Assembly: GCA_027673765.1 (NCBI GenBank)
Contig: JAQDWB010000006.1
Coordinates: 94,158 to 158,157, forward strand
Direction of reading: 5' to 3'
DNA length: 64,000 nt
From: Coriobacteriaceae bacterium AM113-163
GTDB taxonomy: Bacteria > Actinomycetota > Coriobacteriia > Coriobacteriales > Coriobacteriaceae
In this document: piece by piece, positions 25,195 to 33,751 of the stretch
How the letters are laid out: each line of letters opens with the position of its first letter
Position numbering within the stretch: the first letter of the stretch is position 1
Position numbers and translations under genes: made by a program
The notes under the pieces: generated by a model
The model's input: the letters and a program-made list of their open reading frames with translations, nothing else
What the model was told of the DNA's origin: nothing
Database searches by the model: none

Positions 25195-25308
25195 GGTGTC
25201 CTTTCGACGGGGTTGGCAGGCTTAAGATTAGCGCAACAAGAGCGGGGCGGAGTCCGCGAGTGATAGTGCGAACGCCGCCGTCCCAGAGACACGGACGGAG
25301 GACATATT

Positions 25309-26061
25309 ATGGCGCAGACAATATCGGACCCCAAACAGGCCTCCGCCGCGCTGGCGGAGCTGTTCGAAACCCATAGCCACGTGGTCTTCTTTGGCGGCGC
25401 GGGCGTTTCCACGGCAAGCGGCATTCCCGATTTCCGCAGCGTGGACGGTCTGTATCATCAACAATTTGCCTATCCGCCCGAGACCATGCTCTCGTACAGC
25501 TTTTACGAGGCGCATCCGGCCGAGTTCTTCGACTTTTACCGCACCAAGATGATCGCGCCTAACGCTAAGCCCAACTGCTGCCACACCAAGCTGGCCGAGC
25601 TGGAGCGTGCCGGCAAGCTCGACGCCGTGGTGACGCAAAACATCGATGGCCTGCATCAGGTGGCCGGTTCACGGCGCGTGTTTGAGCTGCACGGCTCGGT
25701 CCACCGCAACATATGCCAGGCGTGCGGCGCGGTCTATAGCGCCGAGTGGATCTGCGCGCGCGAGCACGAGGATGCCGCGGGCGTGCCCGTGTGCCCTGCG
25801 TGCGGCGGCCGCATCAAACCCGATGTGGTGCTCTACGAGGAGCCGCTTGACGAGCGCGTGCTTACCGGCGCCGTTGCCGCCATCGCCGCGGCCGATGCCC
25901 TCATTGTGGGCGGGACTTCGCTCGTGGTGTATCCGGCGGCGGGCCTTACGCGCTACTTTACCGGCGATACGCTGGCGATTTGCAATCTTGCTCCCACCGA
26001 TCAGGATGCAAATGCCGACCTGCTGATTTCTTGCGACATCGCGGCCGCGTTTGCGTTCTAG
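25309..26061 (+). CDS. NAD-dependent protein deacylase, sirtuin (SIR2)
   Basis: 250 residues, full-length bacterial sirtuin. NAD-binding 'GAGVSTASGIPDFRS' (about 38-52), 'VTQNIDGLHQVAGS', catalytic His in 'VFELHGSVHRN', a four-Cys zinc site (CQAC...CPAC), and 'VGGTSLVVYPAAGL'. The CobB-type acyl-pocket Tyr/Arg pair of desuccinylases is not apparent, so plain deacetylation is likely. It removes acyl groups from lysines, forming O-acetyl-ADP-ribose and nicotinamide. GGACATATT upstream is a modest ribosome site. Confidence 0.93.
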   Translation: MAQTISDPKQASAALAELFETHSHVVFFGGAGVSTASGIPDFRSVDGLYHQQFAYPPETMLSYSFYEAHPAEFFDFYRTKMIAPNAKPNCCHTKLAELERAGKLDAVVTQNIDGLHQVAGSRRVFELHGSVHRNICQACGAVYSAEWICAREHEDAAGVPVCPACGGRIKPDVVLYEEPLDERVLTGAVAAIAAADALIVGGTSLVVYPAAGLTRYFTGDTLAICNLAPTDQDANADLLISCDIAAAFAF

Positions 26062-26081
26062 CCCGCGCGCGCGGATACAAT
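26051..26081 (+). promoter_or_regulatory. Likely promoter of the folate genes
   Basis: TTGCGT (26051-26056), 19-bp spacer, TACAAT (26076-26081) within GATACAAT. It lies at the end of the sirtuin gene and 75 bp before the folP-folK start. Confidence 0.4.
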
Positions 26082-26155
26082 AGAAAGACTGATTGCAAAG
26101 CGACCCCGCCGTCAGCGCCCAAGCGCGGCGGCGTGGGCATTTTAGGAGGATGTTC

Positions 26156-27889
26156 ATGGCGAACGACAGCAAGACATGGCGGTGCGGAAAGTACGAGCTC
26201 AGCTTTGATCGTCCGCGCATCATGGGCGTCCTCAACGTGACGCCCGATTCGTTTAGCGACGGCGGGGAGCACTTCGATGCGGATGCCGCTATCGAGTACG
26301 GCCTGGCGATGCTCGATGCCGGCGCCGACATCATCGACGTGGGCGGCGAGTCCACGCGCCCCGGCTTTACCCCGGTCAACCCCGACGAGGAGGCGCGTCG
26401 CGTGCTACCCGTCGTGCGCGCGCTCGCCAAAGAGGGCGCTATCGTCTCGATCGATACGCGTCATGTGGCGGTTGCCAAGGCGGCGGTGCGCTGCGGTGCT
26501 TCGATTGTCAACGATGTGACGGGCTTCACCGACCCCAAGATGGTCGAGTTCGTTAAGACGAGCACCTGCGGCGTCATCGTAATGCACGCCGGCGAGGTCG
26601 CCGCGCCCGCCCGCACGCACGCGACGGTGCAGCTCGATACTTCGGCCGCGGCGTTTGTTGCCGAGAAGGCGCGCGAGGCGGCCGCCGAGGCCGCGCGCGA
26701 GGCTGAGAAGCCCGCTCGTCGCCGTCGCGGCAAGTTGTTGGGCGAGTCCAAGGTTGAGACCAAGCTTCCGGGCGGTGTGGTACAGCCCTCGCTGCCGTTT
26801 GGCGAATCAGAGCCCACGCCCGAGCCTGTTGCCGAGTCAGAGACGCCGGCTACCGAGCAGGCTGCCCCTGCTGCCGTTGCGCCCGAGGCCGTGCCCGCAG
26901 CTACCGAAGTCGCACCAGAGCCCAGCGACCACCTGGCCGCCATGATGCGCCGCAGTGCCCGCCGTGAGGAAGCCTATGTGCCCACCTCGCAGCTCCGCCG
27001 CTTTACCTTGCCCGATTCGGCGCCCATCATGCGCCGCGTCATGGGCTTCCTGTCCGACCAGGCCCGCACGCTCATCCATGCCGGCGTGTCGCGCGACCGC
27101 ATCTGCATCGATCCCGGTCCGGGCTTTGGCAAGACGGCCAACGAGGATATCGTCATCCAGCGCGAGACCGCTAAGATGGCGTCGCTGGGCTATCCGCTCA
27201 TGTGCGCCGTGTCGCGCAAGCGCTTTGTGGGCGCCGTCTCGGGCGTGACCGAGGCCGCCGCGCGCGATGCCGCCACGTTTGGTGTGTGCCTGGGCGCCAT
27301 CCAGGCCGGCGCCAACATCGTGCGCGTGCACGACGTTGCGGGCTTTGCGCAGTTCCTGAACGGTTACTGGGCCGTTGCCAAGCCGCAGCCGCGCCGCGCG
27401 TTTGTGGCCGTGGGTTCCAACCTGGGGCATCGCTGCGACAACATCCGCGCTGCGCGCGACATGATTGCCGAGATCCCGCTCACCTGCGTGTCCAACTGCT
27501 CGCGCATCTACGAGAGCGAGCCGGCTTACGAGACGCGCCAGGACGCGTTTGCCAACGCCGTCATCGAGATCAAGACCGAGCTGGCTCCGCTGGTGCTGCT
27601 TGACGAGCTCATGAAGATCGAGGCCGAGCTGGGCCGCGACCGTTCCAAGAAAGCCAAGGCAAACGGCCCGCGCACCATCGACCTGGACCTGCTGTGGATG
27701 GACGGCGAGACCCACGGCGGCAAGAAGCTGCGCCTGCCGCATCCGCTGATCGGCGAGCGCGACTTTGTGCTGGTGCCACTCGAGGACCTGATGCACGACC
27801 CGGCTCGGTTCTTCCGCTACAACGGCGTTGAGGTCAAGGAGCCCGAGGATCGCGTGGGCCATATCGTGGGCGAATTGGGGCGTATGTAG
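26156..27889 (+). CDS. Fused dihydropteroate synthase and HPPK (FolP-FolK), with internal low-complexity insert
   Basis: 577 residues from ATG 26156 (AGGAGG 6 bp upstream). DHPS marks: 'GVLNVTPDSFSDGG', 'DVGGESTRPG', 'NDVTGF', and after an insertion 'ICIDPGPGFGKT' and 'SRKRFVG'. HPPK marks from ~413: 'FVAVGSNLGHRCDNI', 'YESEPAY', 'IEAELGRDRSKKAKANGPRTIDLDLLW'. The fusion catalyses two successive folate steps: pyrophosphorylation of 6-hydroxymethyl-dihydropterin and coupling to p-aminobenzoate. Residues ~150-280 form a Glu/Ala/Pro-rich, apparently disordered insert inside the DHPS barrel, next to the substrate loop. Stop and next start are adjacent. Confidence 0.93.
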   Translation: MANDSKTWRCGKYELSFDRPRIMGVLNVTPDSFSDGGEHFDADAAIEYGLAMLDAGADIIDVGGESTRPGFTPVNPDEEARRVLPVVRALAKEGAIVSIDTRHVAVAKAAVRCGASIVNDVTGFTDPKMVEFVKTSTCGVIVMHAGEVAAPARTHATVQLDTSAAAFVAEKAREAAAEAAREAEKPARRRRGKLLGESKVETKLPGGVVQPSLPFGESEPTPEPVAESETPATEQAAPAAVAPEAVPAATEVAPEPSDHLAAMMRRSARREEAYVPTSQLRRFTLPDSAPIMRRVMGFLSDQARTLIHAGVSRDRICIDPGPGFGKTANEDIVIQRETAKMASLGYPLMCAVSRKRFVGAVSGVTEAAARDAATFGVCLGAIQAGANIVRVHDVAGFAQFLNGYWAVAKPQPRRAFVAVGSNLGHRCDNIRAARDMIAEIPLTCVSNCSRIYESEPAYETRQDAFANAVIEIKTELAPLVLLDELMKIEAELGRDRSKKAKANGPRTIDLDLLWMDGETHGGKKLRLPHPLIGERDFVLVPLEDLMHDPARFFRYNGVEVKEPEDRVGHIVGELGRM

Positions 27890-28591
27890 ATGATCGAGAT
27901 GAATGCTGTAGCCGCCGGTACCGAGCTTGACGCTGCGCGCGACGCGGGCCGCGAGGGTGCGTCCGCGGGCCGGTGCGCGTGGAGCGCGGGCGAGGCGTCG
28001 TTGACGTTTTCGCTGGTCGTGCGCCCCGATGTGAACATGCACGCCTTCCACGGTCTGCCGTTTGTGGCCGCAATGGGCATGATGGACGCGCTCGCGGGCA
28101 CGGCCGCAACGCCGGGCCTGGGGCTTGCCGGCAAGGTGGGCATCCAGTGGCCGAGTGGCATCGTGTGCGGCGCGCCTGCGTTTGAGACGTCGCTCGCGCG
28201 CGTCGCCGTCAACGGCGGTGCCGGTGCCGCGGGCATGTTTGCCGCGGTGACGGTGGATATTGAGCGTTCGGCACTGGGCGAGCTCGGCGTGGATATGGGC
28301 GACGAGGCACTGGTCGAGGCATTGGCCGCGGCGGTGCTCGCTCGCGTTGACGCCTGGGCGGTTGCCGCCAACACACCACAGGGCGCTGCCGGCCCGCTGG
28401 CCCCGGTGCTGGGCGAGTATTTCGATATGGTGCCGCTGCTGGGTCGTCAGGTCGCGGCGGTGTCGCCCAACGGCCTGCCGCTCGCGGTCGGCGTGTTTGC
28501 GGGCCTGGACATCTGGGGTCGCGCGACCATTAAGACCGACGCCAGCGAGCAGGAGTTTCCGCCCGAGGCCGTGCGCATTCGCGGGCTGTAG
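27890..28591 (+). CDS. Biotin-protein-ligase-like protein, N-terminally short
   Basis: 233 residues starting at the base after folP-folK. The body follows the BirA catalytic pattern: 'GEASLTFSLVVRPDVNMHAFHGLPFVAAMGMMDAL', a degenerate 'IQWPSGIVCG' where ligases have KWPND, and a C-terminal SH3-like 'VGVFAGLDIWGRATIKTD...VRIRGL'. The N-terminal ~40 residues holding the substrate-recognition strand and a canonical GRGRxG motif are missing or scrambled ('REGASAGRCAW'). It may be a ligase of altered activity or a non-catalytic relative. It precedes coaX (opposite strand); BirA-CoaX neighbourhood is common. Confidence 0.6.
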   Translation: MIEMNAVAAGTELDAARDAGREGASAGRCAWSAGEASLTFSLVVRPDVNMHAFHGLPFVAAMGMMDALAGTAATPGLGLAGKVGIQWPSGIVCGAPAFETSLARVAVNGGAGAAGMFAAVTVDIERSALGELGVDMGDEALVEALAAAVLARVDAWAVAANTPQGAAGPLAPVLGEYFDMVPLLGRQVAAVSPNGLPLAVGVFAGLDIWGRATIKTDASEQEFPPEAVRIRGL

Positions 28592-28627
28592 CGCGCGGCG
28601 ACCGCACTCAAAGATAACGATGACAAC

Positions 28628-28660
28628 AAGACCCTTCTCGGCTGTGCCGGGGAGGGTCTT
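28628..28660 (+). terminator. Terminator of the folate/BPL operon
   Basis: AAGACCCT and AGGGTCTT arms with extra CTC/GGG pairing around GGCTGTGCC; ends in CTTGCTTG, a weak T-run. Confidence 0.65.
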
Positions 28661-28689
28661 GCTTGTCTGGGGAATGGGTTGTCAGCACC

Positions 28690-28816
28690 CTATTCCTCAA
28701 AACTGAAAATCTTTCGATTTTGAGGAATAGAATTAAGCCAGCTCGGCCTTTAACGAGGTATATTCGTTGCAGAGTCTATTCCTCAAAACTGAATAATTTT
28801 CGTTTTTGAGGAATAG
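28690..28816. repeat. Two 41-bp palindromes, 86 bp apart
   Basis: CTATTCCTCAAAACTGAA ... TTTTGAGGAATAG at 28690-28730 and again at 28776-28816. Arms are ~14 bp and identical in both copies while the loops differ (ATCTTTCG versus TAATTTTCG). They lie between convergent genes and may be paired terminators or protein sites. Confidence 0.75.
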
Positions 28817-28865
28817 GACCGATGCGTTGCCTAGTTCGCCGCTCGCGCTCGACTTAAACCCCGCC

Positions 28866-29639
28866 TTACCCCAGCCTCTGCATGCGGCGGTAGATTTCGC
28901 AGATGCCTTTGATGGTGAGCTGCCCGTCGACCACGTCGAAGGCGTCGGTCGAATCGGCGACGATGCTGGCGAGACCGCCTGTGGCGATAACGGTGGCGTC
29001 CTCGCGCCCCAGCTCGCGCTTCATGCGGGCGACCAGGCCCTCGGCCATGGCTGCGGCGCCCGTTACGGCGCCGACTTTGATGCACTCCTCGGTATCGCGG
29101 CCGATGACGTGCTCGGGCGCCTCGAGCGGAACGCTGGCGAGCTTGGCGGCTCGGGCGGCGAGCGCGTCCATCGAAATGCGGATGCCCGGCGCAATCGCTC
29201 CGCCAATGTAATAGCCGTCCTCGTCGATGACGTCGATATTGGTTGCGGTGCCAAAGTCCACCACGATCGCCGGGGCGCCGTAGAAGGTCTCGGCAGCGAC
29301 GGCGTTGGCGATGCGGTCGGCACCAACGGCCTGGGGACGCGCCGCCCGCAGCTTGGTCACGGTGGCCGTCTGCGGGCCGATGACGATGGCGTCTGCCGCG
29401 ATGCGGTTGGCCACGGCGTGCCACTCGCGCGAGAGCTGTGGCACCACGCCGGCAAAGGCGATCGCGTCGACCGCGCCGAGCGAGAGGTCGTACATCTTAA
29501 AGAAGCCCATCAGGCGCACGTGGATTTCGTCGGCGGTATAGGAGCGGTCGGTGGGCATGCGCCACGACTGCACCAGCTCGTCTCCGTCAAACAAGCCCAT
29601 GGCCGTCTGTGTGTTTCCCATATCGATAGCGAGCAGCAT
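28866..29639 (-). CDS. coaX: Type III pantothenate kinase
   Basis: 257 residues from ATG 29639 (CGGGAG 6 bp upstream); the ATG seven codons earlier has no ribosome site. Acetate/sugar-kinase fold: 'LLAIDMGNTQTAMGLF' phosphate loop, 'IVVDFGTATNIDVID', 'GGAIAPGI', 'KVGAVTGAAAMAEGLV'. It phosphorylates pantothenate in the first step of CoA synthesis and, unlike CoaA, needs a monovalent cation and is not feedback inhibited by CoA. Convergent with the BPL-like gene. Confidence 0.94.
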   Translation of the reverse strand: MLLAIDMGNTQTAMGLFDGDELVQSWRMPTDRSYTADEIHVRLMGFFKMYDLSLGAVDAIAFAGVVPQLSREWHAVANRIAADAIVIGPQTATVTKLRAARPQAVGADRIANAVAAETFYGAPAIVVDFGTATNIDVIDEDGYYIGGAIAPGIRISMDALAARAAKLASVPLEAPEHVIGRDTEECIKVGAVTGAAAMAEGLVARMKRELGREDATVIATGGLASIVADSTDAFDVVDGQLTIKGICEIYRRMQRLG

Positions 29640-29696
29640 GTCTACTCCCGGTGTTGGCATAAAAGGACGCGCACCATTGTATACGCGCCGCCGGCG

Positions 29697-31499
29697 CTAC
29701 GCCACGATTTGCCAGCGCGGAACAATCACGTAGCTCAGGTCGTTGCCGGGGATAAAGATGTGCTCGCCGGGGTGAAGGTCGGCATGTTCGCCGCAGGCAA
29801 CGTGGCGGTTCTCGATCCACGCGCCAGCGGGGTTGTGAACGATTGCGCGCAGCGAGCTATCCTCGCGTATGCGCAGGTCGAGCACCCATCTGCCGATATC
29901 GGCGCTGCTGAGGATAATGGCTTTGACGCCTGCGCCATCCTCGGGCGTATCGAACGCGCGCGGGTCGCGGCCCAGGCGGCACGCGCGGCAGCCGTCGAGG
30001 GGCACCGTCTTCCAAAGTGCCTCGCTGCCGGGTGCCGGGCGGTCGCCGGCGGGTGCGATGGAAATCTCGAGCGCGAGCGTGCGGTTGAGCCCGGCGGGCA
30101 TGGGGGCGCCGCTTGCTGGCGGCTCAATCTGCGTGCTGCCGAATCCCTGCTCGGCGGTGGCGGCACCCAGGCCGGCACGGTCGAGTTCCATGTCGTGGGC
30201 GATGCCGTACAGCACGGCGGCGAGCTGCGGCCCCAGGTAGTGGTTCACGATATAGCTTGCCTGCTCGCGCACGAAGACACCGCGATCGGTACGGCCGCTT
30301 TTCTTTTGGAGCCAGTTGAACATCCAACAGGCCTTGCTCAGGTCACGGCGGAGCGTCTGCCGTAGCAGGCGAAACTCGACGAGGCCGTTTTCGTTGCCGG
30401 CAGCGGCGGCGGCCAAGGCAAGTGTGGCGTCATCGACGGCGTGGATGGTCCCACCGGGCGTGGTCGCCGTGCTGCACTCCCAAATCCAGCGGGCGAGCAG
30501 CTGGCCGGCCTGTTGCCAGGCGGCCGAGTCGTCCGCGGCGATCGGGGTGCGCCGCGCGGATGCATCTTCGGCGCGGCCTTGGGTGAACTTCCAGAGCCAA
30601 CCGGTGCGTGCGAGCTCAACGCGACACGCGGGCATTGCGCCCGCCTGTCCCGCCAAAATGTCGACATTGCCTTCGATAGCGGTGAAAAACGTGCGTTTGG
30701 CCAGGTATTTGATCCAGTCGGCGCCCGCCTTGCGATTGGCCGGCTTGGGTGTTGAGGGAATGCTGCCGAGCTGCGGCTCGGCAAGCGGAAGCTCGGCATC
30801 CGAAGCTTCCGAATAACCGGGCGCGTCCAGCAGCGTGCCGATGCGGCGCTGCGTCTTTGCAAAATTGCGATTACGGACGATGGGCTGAAAGGCATCCCAA
30901 TCGCCGCGGTCGATAAAGGCGAGCGTGGCGGGGTCGATGCCGCCACGCTGGTCGTATGAGCCCATCTTGATGCAGGTGCTGCGCAGCAGGGCGCTTTCGT
31001 TTTCGAGCACGGCATATTGCAGGCAGAGCATGCCGATCTGGCGACGCAGCAGCTTGGGATCGGGCTCGCGGGTGTCGGGCGTGCTGACTTCGATGCCCGC
31101 CGGTTCGTCTGCAGCGCTCCAAGGATCGCAGCCTCCGTGCTCCAAAAACAGCAGACAGGCAGCAGTGCTTCCCGTTAGCGCGCGGGGCCGAAACTCGGCA
31201 TCGTTTGCCATGCTGCCGCAAAGTACCTGTTCGGGCGAAGCCGAGCGGCGACGCACCGTAAAGTAGTCGCCCAAAAAGCTCTCGAGTTCGTCGCGGGCGC
31301 GCTCTGCGGCAGCTCCCGCGCCGGCCTGTGCGAGCACCTCGCTTACCTGCGCGCCCGCGTGATACCAATCGACGTCGATGGCGTAGACAACCTCGTCACC
31401 GAGTGCTTGGGCGCACCATGCGCCAAAGCCGCGGCTGGTCAGGGCATCGAGCTGCTCAAACAGCTCGGCATAGGCATTGTGGGGCGCGGCGCTGGCCAT
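29697..31499 (-). CDS. Large protein with C-terminal FHA-like domain
   Basis: 600 residues; AAAGGACATCC before the ATG. The first ~490 residues are mostly helical and unrecognised. The last ~100 ('CRLGRDPRAF', then 'IGRWVLDLRIREDSSLRAIVHNPAGAWIENRHVACGEHADLHPGEHIFIPGND') match the FHA pattern (GR...vSR-H...N-G...G-x-x-I-x-I-P/G) in a diverged form; the canonical SxxH of phosphothreonine readers is not clear. Divergent from a protein-kinase gene and part of a kinase/phosphatase/vWA block, so it may read phosphorylation made by those kinases. Confidence 0.6.
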   Translation of the reverse strand: MASAAPHNAYAELFEQLDALTSRGFGAWCAQALGDEVVYAIDVDWYHAGAQVSEVLAQAGAGAAAERARDELESFLGDYFTVRRRSASPEQVLCGSMANDAEFRPRALTGSTAACLLFLEHGGCDPWSAADEPAGIEVSTPDTREPDPKLLRRQIGMLCLQYAVLENESALLRSTCIKMGSYDQRGGIDPATLAFIDRGDWDAFQPIVRNRNFAKTQRRIGTLLDAPGYSEASDAELPLAEPQLGSIPSTPKPANRKAGADWIKYLAKRTFFTAIEGNVDILAGQAGAMPACRVELARTGWLWKFTQGRAEDASARRTPIAADDSAAWQQAGQLLARWIWECSTATTPGGTIHAVDDATLALAAAAAGNENGLVEFRLLRQTLRRDLSKACWMFNWLQKKSGRTDRGVFVREQASYIVNHYLGPQLAAVLYGIAHDMELDRAGLGAATAEQGFGSTQIEPPASGAPMPAGLNRTLALEISIAPAGDRPAPGSEALWKTVPLDGCRACRLGRDPRAFDTPEDGAGVKAIILSSADIGRWVLDLRIREDSSLRAIVHNPAGAWIENRHVACGEHADLHPGEHIFIPGNDLSYVIVPRWQIVA

Positions 31500-31669
31500 G
31501 GGATGTCCTTTCGCGATTACTTAGCTTCGCAGGGTATCAGATGCCGCCCATGATGGCGCGTACGACCGTGAGCGGTGGGCGACGTCGTTCAGCTGAAACG
31601 CGCGGTGCGGGTGTGCGGTCGCGTCCGGGTAGGCCCGCCGACAAGTTGGGCGAGCGGACGGAGGATGCC

Positions 31670-32641
31670 ATGGATGCCCAAGGTGTGCTGAACAGTGTGT
31701 GGGAGCCGTTGTGCCGCGCGGCGCGCGGACGGCTGGATGCCGAGGCCGAGCTGGATCGATTTGCTGCGCGCGTGGAGCGCGTGCTTGCTCCACGGCCTGG
31801 CGCGGCCCGCGCGGCGGGGGACCAGGCCGCCGGCGACCAGACGTTCGCCACGCCGCTGGCGCCGACGCCGTCGCAGCAGACGATGCTGGCGGATGCCGCA
31901 GCGGCCGCGATGGCCACGCTGCCGGAAGTTCCCGCGCAAACGCAGCTGCCGTTTGCCGAGCTCATCTACCCCATGCCGGGCACGCGCCACGCGAGCACGC
32001 TGGTGTATCGCGCGGGCGGGCGCGTGTTCAAGATTGCGCTGGATGCGGCTGCGGCTGCCCGGCTGGCGCGCGAGGCTCGGTTTTTAGCCGGGCCGCTGTT
32101 GGGCTACGCGTGTTTTGCCGATGTGTATCGGCTGGGCTCGGTTTGCGATGTGCGTCTTTCGACCGAGCCGCTCGCGTGCCTGTCCGAGCAATATATTGCG
32201 GGCTTGCCAGCCGATGCGTGGGTCGAGCGGCATGCGCAGGGACTTGGGCCGGGGTCGGTGGCGCGCGAGCAGATCGTGGGCGCACTCTATGACCGGCTGC
32301 TCGAGGCACTCGCCATTGTTCATCGCGCCGGGATTATCCACCGCGACATCCACCCGGGAAACATCTTGGTCGACGATGCCGGCGCCGTGCATCTGATCGA
32401 TTTTGGTTGCGCGATCACACTTGCCGAGGCCGATGCCGCCGCGCGCGAGCCGGCGCTGCGCGAATGCGTGCTCAGCCGCGGCTTTGAGGCGCCCGAGGCC
32501 CATGTGGGCGGGCCGTATGCGCCCAAAACGGATCTCTATGCCGCTGCTGCCGTGGCGGCGCAGCTTGCCTACGGCACCCGCGACGTTACCGAGTTGCCGC
32601 CGACGCCGCTGGGGCGTCGCTTGGCCCGCGCACTGGGGTAG
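31670..32641 (+). CDS. Eukaryote-like Ser/Thr protein kinase 1
   Basis: 323 residues from ATG 31670 (CGGACGGAGG upstream); the longer open frame upstream overlaps the divergent gene. Kinase landmarks: ATP-site Lys in 'GRVFKIAL', catalytic loop 'HRAGIIHRDIHPGNILV' (HRD and Asn), 'LIDFG' Mg2+ motif, 'GFEAPEAHVG' as APE and 'TDLYAAAAV' helix-F Asp. It lacks an extracellular sensor or membrane helix. The N-terminal ~105 residues (Ala-rich) hold no clear domain. Probably phosphorylates proteins of the same cluster. Confidence 0.85.
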   Translation: MDAQGVLNSVWEPLCRAARGRLDAEAELDRFAARVERVLAPRPGAARAAGDQAAGDQTFATPLAPTPSQQTMLADAAAAAMATLPEVPAQTQLPFAELIYPMPGTRHASTLVYRAGGRVFKIALDAAAAARLAREARFLAGPLLGYACFADVYRLGSVCDVRLSTEPLACLSEQYIAGLPADAWVERHAQGLGPGSVAREQIVGALYDRLLEALAIVHRAGIIHRDIHPGNILVDDAGAVHLIDFGCAITLAEADAAAREPALRECVLSRGFEAPEAHVGGPYAPKTDLYAAAAVAAQLAYGTRDVTELPPTPLGRRLARALG

Positions 32642-32805
32642 GGAGCGCGCGGCGGCGCTCGCTGCCGCGCCCCGCGCCGAGCTCGCGCGTCGCCGCCCAC
32701 GCTTTCAGCTGAATCGCGCGATGCCCCGGCGCTTCGGCCTCTTGCCACACTGTCGCCAACAAGGCGGGCATCCAGAGCCCGTCACACCAACCGAAAGGAT
32801 CAATC

Positions 32806-33654
32806 ATGAATCGCTTCGAAAACGTCCCGACCACCATCCTCGGCACCGGATATCTCAACGAGCCGCACATGAGCGTGGTTTCGGTTAACGACTGCTCGTC
32901 TTCTGTCGCCGGTGTTATGGCCCAGATGAACCGCGGCCGCGCGCACTTTAAGCAGAAGGTCTGCGAAAACGCTAAGGCCCGCGAGCTAGTGGACATTGCG
33001 ATGGTCAACGTGGCGAGCGATGTGCAGGTCATGCGCCTGCGCGACGTCGTGTCCGGCGAGGGCGACTGGAGCGATGCCGGGCCTGTCAGCGCTGCCGCCG
33101 ATGCCCTGTCCGCACCCGACCTGGACGAGGCCGATGCTGCCTTTGTCCCCGTTAAGGACCTGCCCGACATCACGCTCAAGGCCCACGGCCTCACCCGTCT
33201 CAACGACGGCATCGTGCGCGCCCTCAACTTGGTGCACGACCACGCCCAGCGCCAGCTGCGCGCAGGCATCAATGTTAAGCGCTCGCTCGTGCTCATCTAC
33301 ACCGATGGGCGCGACGAGCCAGCCGGCAATGTGGACGAGGCTGCCGAGCTTATCGCCAAGATGGTCGCAAAGGACCAGGTAAAGGTGGTGTTCTTGGGCT
33401 TTGGCGAATTTGATCGCGCGACGGCCGAGCAGCTCACCAAGAGCTGCGGTGGCTATTTTGAGGCCAACTTTGACGCGAGCGACGGTGTGCCGTTCGACCG
33501 CTTCTTCCACTTCATGAGTGAGATCGCGTGCGGCATGAGCCAGCTGGCGCCCGGCACGGCGATCGCCACGTCCGAGACCTTCGACGGCGATGACGACGAC
33601 ATTCGCTTTGTATGCACCGATGGCGTGACCACGTTCGAAGAGTTCTGCAAGTAG
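32806..33654 (+). CDS. vWA-domain protein, TerY-like
   Basis: 282 residues; CCGAAAGGATC before the ATG. The MIDAS is readable: 'VNDCSSSVAG' (D-x-S-x-S), a Thr/Asp loop 'LTRLNDGI', and 'YTDGRDEP' (third metal Asp). vWA proteins of this cytosolic type (TerY) bind metal and scaffold partners. Position directly upstream of a PP2C phosphatase and a kinase matches the TerY-P triad (Anantharaman, Iyer and Aravind). The C-terminal acidic tail ends after an 'ETFDGDDDD' stretch. Confidence 0.83.
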   Translation: MNRFENVPTTILGTGYLNEPHMSVVSVNDCSSSVAGVMAQMNRGRAHFKQKVCENAKARELVDIAMVNVASDVQVMRLRDVVSGEGDWSDAGPVSAAADALSAPDLDEADAAFVPVKDLPDITLKAHGLTRLNDGIVRALNLVHDHAQRQLRAGINVKRSLVLIYTDGRDEPAGNVDEAAELIAKMVAKDQVKVVFLGFGEFDRATAEQLTKSCGGYFEANFDASDGVPFDRFFHFMSEIACGMSQLAPGTAIATSETFDGDDDDIRFVCTDGVTTFEEFCK

Positions 33655-33751
33655 GGCATCTGCCAGCGTCTGTATTCCAGCAAGCCCCGGACGCGGTGCC
33701 GGACGGACCAGAGCCCGCCGCGCCCGGCTGGTACGGATAGAAAGGACAGCC

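Noticed and set aside
28806-30365. 519-residue plus-strand frame opposite coaX and the FHA protein
   Set aside because: Overlaps two well-supported minus-strand genes and has repetitive Gly/Ala/Asp composition.
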